NCBI GenBank assembly: GCA_013202315.1
Contig: JABMRZ010000275.1
Span: forward strand, 1 to 10,836
Reading direction: 5' to 3'
Length of the DNA stretch: 10,836 bases
From: Candidatus Tariuqbacter arcticus
GTDB lineage: Bacteria > Electryoneota > Tariuqbacteria > Tariuqbacterales > Tariuqbacteraceae
In this document: positions 6,553 through 10,836 of the stretch, in pieces
How positions within the stretch are numbered: position 1 is the first letter of the stretch
Layout of the letters: every line of letters begins with the position of its first letter
Program-made: the position numbers and the translations under genes
Notes under the pieces: model-generated
The model's input: the letters and a program-made list of their open reading frames with translations, nothing else
The model's database searches: none
Told to the model about the DNA's origin: nothing

Positions 6553-7761
6553 ATGAAAGACATCGGACAATTCAAACCGATTTTGGTAATCGACGACGAG
6601 CCTGTTATTCGCCAGATGGTGGGATTGATTTTGGAGGAAGAGGGATATGAGATGGTTCCGGCTGAAGACGGCGTCAAGGGATTGGAATTGTTTAAGGAGG
6701 TGAAACCTCAAATCGTCATCACCGATATCAGGATGCCTGGTTTAGACGGCACGGAGGTTTTGGCTCGGATCAAGAAAATGAATCCGGAAACAGAAGTCAT
6801 CGTCATTACGGGTCATGGTGAGATTAATTTAGCTATTAAAGCATTGCAGATGGACGCATCCGATTTCATTCAGAAGCCGTTCGGTTTTGAAGCTTTATCG
6901 GTGGCGGTTTGGCGCGCTCATGAAAAGATTAAAGTGCGGGAAACCTTGGCTCAGACTCAGGTTCAGCTTATGCATGCTGAGAAACTTGCGTCATTGGGTC
7001 AGTTGGCGGCGGGAGTAGCTCACGAAGTGAATAATCCGATTGGATTCGTCAGCAGTAATCTGGGGACTTTAAAAAAGTATGTTGAAAAGATAAATCGAGT
7101 TTTTGAATTGTCGGACAGCATTTTGAAAGGGGCTGATTCGAGTGTATATAAGGAGTACCAGCGCATAAAGCGTGAGCATAAGGCGGATTTCATCTTGAGC
7201 GATATAGTTTCAATCGTGGATGAATCGACGGAGGGCGTAGAGCGGGTACGGCTTATTGTCCAGGATTTGAAAGAATTCAGTCATATCGATATCAAGAAAC
7301 TGACATTGTATAATATCAACGACGGAGTGAACAGCACCTTAAATATAATCAGCAGTGAGATAAAGAACCGGTGTAAGGTGGAAAAATATTTAGGGGATAT
7401 TCCCTCAATTCTGTGTTACCCTCAGCAGATAAATCAGGTGTTGATGAACTTGCTTTTAAACAGCGCTCAAGCGATTGCGAATGAGGGTGTTATCACCATT
7501 CACACATATTCCGAGGATGAGGGGATTGGATTGAAGATATCGGACAGCGGGGTAGGAATTCCGCAGGAGATAATTGATAAGATATTCGACCCATTTTTCA
7601 CTACCAAGGATATAGGAGAGGGTTCGGGACTTGGTCTTCATATTGTTTATAATATAGTTAATACTCATGGCGGACGGATAGATGTCAAGAGTAAGGCTGG
7701 GGAAGGCACCACTTTCACCCTTTTTTTCCCCAAGAAACCACCTAATGTCGAGGATAGTTAG
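6553..7761 (+). CDS. Receiver-histidine kinase hybrid without a membrane sensor
   Basis: This 402-aa soluble protein has an N-terminal receiver domain (about 9-125) with the acidic pair D14-D15, phosphoacceptor D58 (TDIRMPG), T86 and K108 all present. A coiled linker (about 126-142) leads to a dimerisation/phosphotransfer helix, EKLASLGQLAAGVAHEVNNP, with the phosphorylated histidine at H157. A long helical insert follows (about 165-250), then a HATPase domain with the N-box INQVLMNLLLNSAQAI (about 294-309), G1 ISDSGVGIP, F-box FDPFFTTK and G2 GEGSGLGLHIV. It has no PAS, GAF or membrane segment, so its input is probably the phosphorylation state of its own receiver or a protein partner. It could pass phosphate to the receiver of the next gene. 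It starts with ATG at 6553 without a visible Shine-Dalgarno, 92 bases after fliQ. Confidence 0.92.
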   Translation: MKDIGQFKPILVIDDEPVIRQMVGLILEEEGYEMVPAEDGVKGLELFKEVKPQIVITDIRMPGLDGTEVLARIKKMNPETEVIVITGHGEINLAIKALQMDASDFIQKPFGFEALSVAVWRAHEKIKVRETLAQTQVQLMHAEKLASLGQLAAGVAHEVNNPIGFVSSNLGTLKKYVEKINRVFELSDSILKGADSSVYKEYQRIKREHKADFILSDIVSIVDESTEGVERVRLIVQDLKEFSHIDIKKLTLYNINDGVNSTLNIISSEIKNRCKVEKYLGDIPSILCYPQQINQVLMNLLLNSAQAIANEGVITIHTYSEDEGIGLKISDSGVGIPQEIIDKIFDPFFTTKDIGEGSGLGLHIVYNIVNTHGGRIDVKSKAGEGTTFTLFFPKKPPNVEDS

Positions 7762-7786
7762 CTGGGGATTGTAAGGTTGATGACGA

Positions 7787-7810
7787 TATTAGTCTAATAA
7801 TCGTTTATTA
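7787..7810. other. Overlapping small dyads before the HD-GYP gene
   Basis: Two short symmetries share this spot in the 62-base gap: tattag (7787-7792) with ctaata (7794-7799), and taataa (7795-7800) with ttatta (7805-7810). Both are AT-only or nearly so. They could be an operator or alternate RNA folds, but chance is likely. Confidence 0.2.
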
Positions 7811-7823
7811 TAATGGAGCATAG

Positions 7824-9137
7824 TTGATAAATATGGCTGATTCGGACGAGAGAAAATCTCGGATACTCTTTGTCGATGACGAGCGGAATATTTTATCGTC
7901 TCTTAATCGGTTATTTTTCGATGAGGATTATGAGATATTTCTGGCAGGTTCGGGGCAGCAGGGTTTGGAGATATTGCAGGCGCATCAGGTGGAGGTCATC
8001 ATATCTGACCAGCGGATGCCGGGGATGGTGGGGGTGGATTTTCTCATTCGAGCGCGAGAGCTTCAGCCTGATGCTATACGGATAATTCTCACCGGGTATA
8101 CTGACATTGATTCGGCGATGCGAGCGATTAATGAAGGGTCGATATACAAGTTTATCACCAAGCCCTGGAATGATGAGGAGCTTAAGCTTGTCGTTCGCCG
8201 GGCGGTTGAGTTTTACAAGCTTCAGCGGGCGAATAGCGAGCTATTGGAAATCACTCAGCACCAGAATACGGAATTGGCAGAATTGAATGAAACGCTCAAT
8301 CAACGGGTAAAGGAGCGGACCAAAGCGGTTTTTCAGAAGAATCAGGAGTTGAAGCAACTCAATGAACAGCTTGCTGATAGTTTCGCCAAGGTTATACGGA
8401 TGATGGTGAATTTTTTGGAGATGAAGAGCCGGGATTTGGGGAATCACTGCAAGCGGGTTGCGGCTTCATCGCGGTATCTGGCGTCGGAGATGGGTCTTTC
8501 GGAAGAGGAGGTATCGAGGGTTGAAATAGCCGCATTGCTGCACGATATAGGCAAATTGAGCATGCCGGAGAAATTGATATCGAAAAAATTGAACTTGATG
8601 ACTTCGGATGAGCTGAATGAATGGCGCCGTCATCCGCTATTAGGGGAGCGGGCATTAGCTAGTGTAGAGAATTTGGAGGAAATATGCCGCATCATTCGTC
8701 ATCATCATGAGAATTACAATGGAACGGGTTTTCCGGATGGTTTGAAGGGGAATGAAATACCTTTGGCTTCGAGGATAATTACGGTAACAGATTCGTATGA
8801 CCTGCTGATCAACAGCATATATATAAATGTGAGCAATACCAGGCTGCGGGCGATGAAGGCGCTGCGTTTGAATATGGGGATTAAGCTGGATCCTGATGTT
8901 GTCAGCAAGATGGTTCAATTTCTGCATTCTCGGAAGGATAAGAAGAAAACTCGCAAAGAGCTTGAATTGAAGCCTTTTGAGCTTAAGGAGAATATGATTC
9001 TTTCGCGTGATCTCTACACCACTAGGGGGGTACTGGTTTTCAGTAAGGATAAGCGGTTGGATATGGGATCTATCAAGAGCATTCTTGACAGCGATCGTTT
9101 AGAGAAGCTATTTACTTCGGTATATGTGTATACTTGA
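7824..9137 (+). CDS. Response regulator with HD-GYP-type phosphodiesterase domain (RpfG-like)
   Basis: The 437-aa protein has a receiver domain (about 12-130) with D18-D19, phosphoacceptor D62, T90 and K113. A coiled-coil linker (about 132-190) leads to an HD-GYP domain (about 190-372), and a small beta-rich C-terminal domain follows (about 385-437, KPFELKENMILSRDLYTTRGVL). HD-GYP enzymes hydrolyse cyclic di-GMP. Metal-site residues are visible: H208, H240-D241 in LLHDIGK, H270, H293-H295 in HHHEN and D323. The GYP motif reads NGTGFP, a common variant. Downstream, where family members usually have R-P-Y-R/K, this protein has S331-I-Y-I, so substrate binding may be altered. Start: TTG at 7824 has GGAG at 7815-7818, five bases upstream; ATG at 7833 is the alternative. 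Probably partnered with the preceding kinase. Confidence 0.9.
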   Translation: MINMADSDERKSRILFVDDERNILSSLNRLFFDEDYEIFLAGSGQQGLEILQAHQVEVIISDQRMPGMVGVDFLIRARELQPDAIRIILTGYTDIDSAMRAINEGSIYKFITKPWNDEELKLVVRRAVEFYKLQRANSELLEITQHQNTELAELNETLNQRVKERTKAVFQKNQELKQLNEQLADSFAKVIRMMVNFLEMKSRDLGNHCKRVAASSRYLASEMGLSEEEVSRVEIAALLHDIGKLSMPEKLISKKLNLMTSDELNEWRRHPLLGERALASVENLEEICRIIRHHHENYNGTGFPDGLKGNEIPLASRIITVTDSYDLLINSIYINVSNTRLRAMKALRLNMGIKLDPDVVSKMVQFLHSRKDKKKTRKELELKPFELKENMILSRDLYTTRGVLVFSKDKRLDMGSIKSILDSDRLEKLFTSVYVYT

Positions 9138-9187
9138 TTTGGATGCTTATTTGTTTAGTTTGAGAGCCCATCTTTTGATGAAGGACA

Positions 9188-10627
9188 ATGAAAGATCGAA
9201 TATCAGTTGAGGTTGCGGGCGACAAAAGTCGAGCTGCGGTTATGCTTAGTCCCAAGGAAGGGGAGACGGTGCAGTATGCGGAGGTGATCCTGGCGCTCGG
9301 AGCTAAGGGTGTGATTCATGGAATCTTAGAGGATGCGATTAAAGAGGTGGTTGAATCGAAGAAATATTTCAGTCGTTTTACCGCCGCTGTTTATACGCCG
9401 CCGGTTCAAGGGATAGATGCGATGGTGGAATTCCTCATTTCAGAAGAGACTTCTTTAAAGGTTACAGAAGACGGCCGGGTCGATTATTATGGTTATGAAC
9501 AATTTAAGATTGTAACTCAGGGACAGCCGATAGTCAAAAAGACCCCTCCCACCGAGGGGGTGGCTGGAGTGAATGTGCTGGGTGAGAGCTTGCCTTCCAA
9601 TGAGGGAAAAGATATTGATCTCCAGAGTTATATCGGCGCGGGCGGAGTGGCAATAGATCCGACCGATCCCAATCAGATAATCGCTACTCGCTCCGGAGTG
9701 TATTCTCGGACGGGAAATTATGTGGAGATAAAGGATGTATTGACCATCAATCATGATATAGATTTTTCAGTGGGAAGTATCGACGCTCCAGCCAGTCTGG
9801 TGGTTAACGGTGATATTAGGGGGGGATTTGAGATTATCAGCGAAAAAGACATTAGGGTTACGGGTGTAGTTGAGAACGCATATGTAAAGGCAGGCGGAAA
9901 TATCGAAGTATGGAAGGGGATAGTCAAGGGGGGCGCCAATGTCGAAGCCGGCGGAAAGATATCAACCAATTATATTGTGGAAAGGAAAAATGTCCAAGCG
10001 GGCGAAATCGAAGTGAAAAACACAATTATAGGTTCAAGTGTTTGGGCTCAAAAAGGGATTCGTGCCAGGAAGATAATTGGGGGGCGAACGGTGGTGGGCC
10101 TTAAACTGGAAGTGTTTGAATTGGGTAATATGAACGGGGACGCAACACGGGTGGAGATTGGAGTGGATGCGGTTTTGCTAACCCGGACCAGGGTGATCAG
10201 TAAGGTGATTAAGATGCTGAAGCAGCGTCTTCGCAAAGCGCAGGAGGAAAGAATAGAAACTCAATTCGAGTATGAGGAAGCGAGCGAGGGATTAGAGGTG
10301 ATATTGTTCACTTCCAGGTATGGCGGTTCCAAGCAACTGATAAGCAAGTTGGAAGGAAGACTTCGTTTGGCGGGAGAGCGGATAAATAAATTCAACACCC
10401 AGATCGACGCTATGGAAAAGGAGTTGACGACCAAGATGACAGAGTTACAAGAAATCGCCCCTCAATTGGCGATTGAAAATCCAATGGTCATTGTACGAGG
10501 AACTGTTTTCCCTAATGTGACGATTAAAATGGGGATAGTATCGGAGATAAAAAACAAGAAGGAACGGAGAAATGTATGTTTTAGTCTGGATGACGATGGT
10601 AGGATTATGATTGAGGAGAATCAATAG
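9188..10627 (+). CDS. fapA: FapA (DUF342) family flagellar assembly protein
   Basis: This 479-aa protein matches the FapA/DUF342 family. The N-terminal region (about 1-110) contains the family segments GAKGVIHGILEDAI and TPPTEGVAGVNVLGE (about 119-133). A glycine-rich repetitive part follows (about 190-320), with SIDAPASLVVNGDIRGGFEI and repeated xVxAGGNIxV-like rungs, predicted to be a right-handed beta helix. A coiled coil spans about 334-422, and a short beta-rich end begins at about 430 (MVIVRGTVFPNVTIKMG). In Vibrio, FapA promotes flagellar assembly and its polar placement responds to the glucose phosphotransferase system; whether that holds here is unknown. No signal peptide, so cytoplasmic. 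AAGGA at 9181-9185 is close to the ATG. The 50-base gap from the HD-GYP gene suggests one transcript. Confidence 0.9.
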   Translation: MKDRISVEVAGDKSRAAVMLSPKEGETVQYAEVILALGAKGVIHGILEDAIKEVVESKKYFSRFTAAVYTPPVQGIDAMVEFLISEETSLKVTEDGRVDYYGYEQFKIVTQGQPIVKKTPPTEGVAGVNVLGESLPSNEGKDIDLQSYIGAGGVAIDPTDPNQIIATRSGVYSRTGNYVEIKDVLTINHDIDFSVGSIDAPASLVVNGDIRGGFEIISEKDIRVTGVVENAYVKAGGNIEVWKGIVKGGANVEAGGKISTNYIVERKNVQAGEIEVKNTIIGSSVWAQKGIRARKIIGGRTVVGLKLEVFELGNMNGDATRVEIGVDAVLLTRTRVISKVIKMLKQRLRKAQEERIETQFEYEEASEGLEVILFTSRYGGSKQLISKLEGRLRLAGERINKFNTQIDAMEKELTTKMTELQEIAPQLAIENPMVIVRGTVFPNVTIKMGIVSEIKNKKERRNVCFSLDDDGRIMIEENQ

Positions 10628-10652
10628 TTGTGTATCGTTCAATTATTGGATT

Positions 10653-10680
10653 AAACCATCATTTGACGGTTTCTTTTGTT
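10653..10680 (+). terminator. Probable Rho-independent terminator after fapA
   Basis: aaaccatc (10653-10660), loop attt, and gacggttt (10665-10672) form an 8-bp stem with one A/C mismatch, followed by cttttgtt. It lies 25 bases after the fapA stop, the expected place for the end of the transcript. The stem is only moderately stable, so confidence is moderate. Confidence 0.5.
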
Positions 10681-10740
10681 CCGAACAGTGGGATACTATC
10701 AAGCGTGGAAATAGGATATGGATTCCCGCTAAAACCATTT

Positions 10741-10782
10741 GAAATTTAAAATTCAGAATTAAAAATGCAAAATTGAAAACAA
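10741..10782. repeat. AT-rich heptameric tandem repeat
   Basis: The stretch reads as six 7-base units: gaaattt, aaaattc, agaatta, aaaatgc, aaaattg and aaaacaa. The shared core is AAAATTN. It lies in the 209-base gene-free tail of the window, which also contains an actcgta/actaatt pair at about 10808-10821 echoing words in the fliO-fliP repeat. No open gene is seen in 10628-10836 on either strand. Confidence 0.5.
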
Positions 10783-10836
10783 TTCGTCATTTCGATTTTA
10801 ACTTGAAACTCGTAACTAATTGTCTATTAAAAAAAT

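Overview
The window carries a flagellar export, motor and switch gene cluster, all on the + strand: flbD, motA, motB, fliL, fliM, a long FliY-like fliN, fliO, fliP and fliQ. Three regulatory or assembly genes follow: a soluble receiver-histidine kinase, a receiver/HD-GYP phosphodiesterase-type protein, and a FapA (DUF342) flagellar assembly protein. No tRNA, rRNA, CRISPR array, transposase or phage gene was seen. The organism is a flagellated bacterium that is probably not a proteobacterium. Reasons are the flbD-motA-motB-fliL-fliM-fliN order, the FliN with a CheC/FliY-like N-terminal extension, repeated TTG starts and moderately low G+C. The AT-rich heptameric intergenic repeats suggest an uncultured lineage such as the FCB candidate phyla (Zixibacteria-like), but this is a low-confidence guess from style and not from a marker gene.

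Layout: bases 1-132 are non-coding and hold a degenerate inverted repeat. Bases 133-1892 encode FlbD and the stator MotA/MotB, with motA and motB abutting. A 144-base AT-rich gap leads to fliL, and a 106-base gap leads to fliM. fliM, fliN and fliO are translationally coupled by 8-base and 4-base overlaps. A gap of about 200 bases before fliP contains a terminator-like hairpin and a pair of mirrored heptanucleotide tandem repeats. fliP and fliQ are separated by 122 bases. After fliQ the usual fliR/flhB/flhA genes are absent; the kinase, HD-GYP and fapA genes occupy the rest, ending at a probable terminator at about 10653-10680. The last 150 bases are AT-rich repeats.

How the genes fit together: FliO/P/Q are inner-membrane parts of the flagellar type III export gate, FliM/FliN form the C-ring switch that CheY-P acts on, and MotA/MotB plus FliL form the torque-generating stator and its modulator. 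The kinase and HD-GYP protein could add a c-di-GMP input to assembly or motility, with FapA as a cytoplasmic assembly or polar-placement factor; this link is inferred from gene order only. No wholly new system is evident. The most unusual points are the interruption of the fliQ-fliR order, the substituted CheC-type motif in FliN, the altered substrate-side motif of the HD-GYP protein, and the mirrored heptamer repeat that overlaps a possible fliP start.
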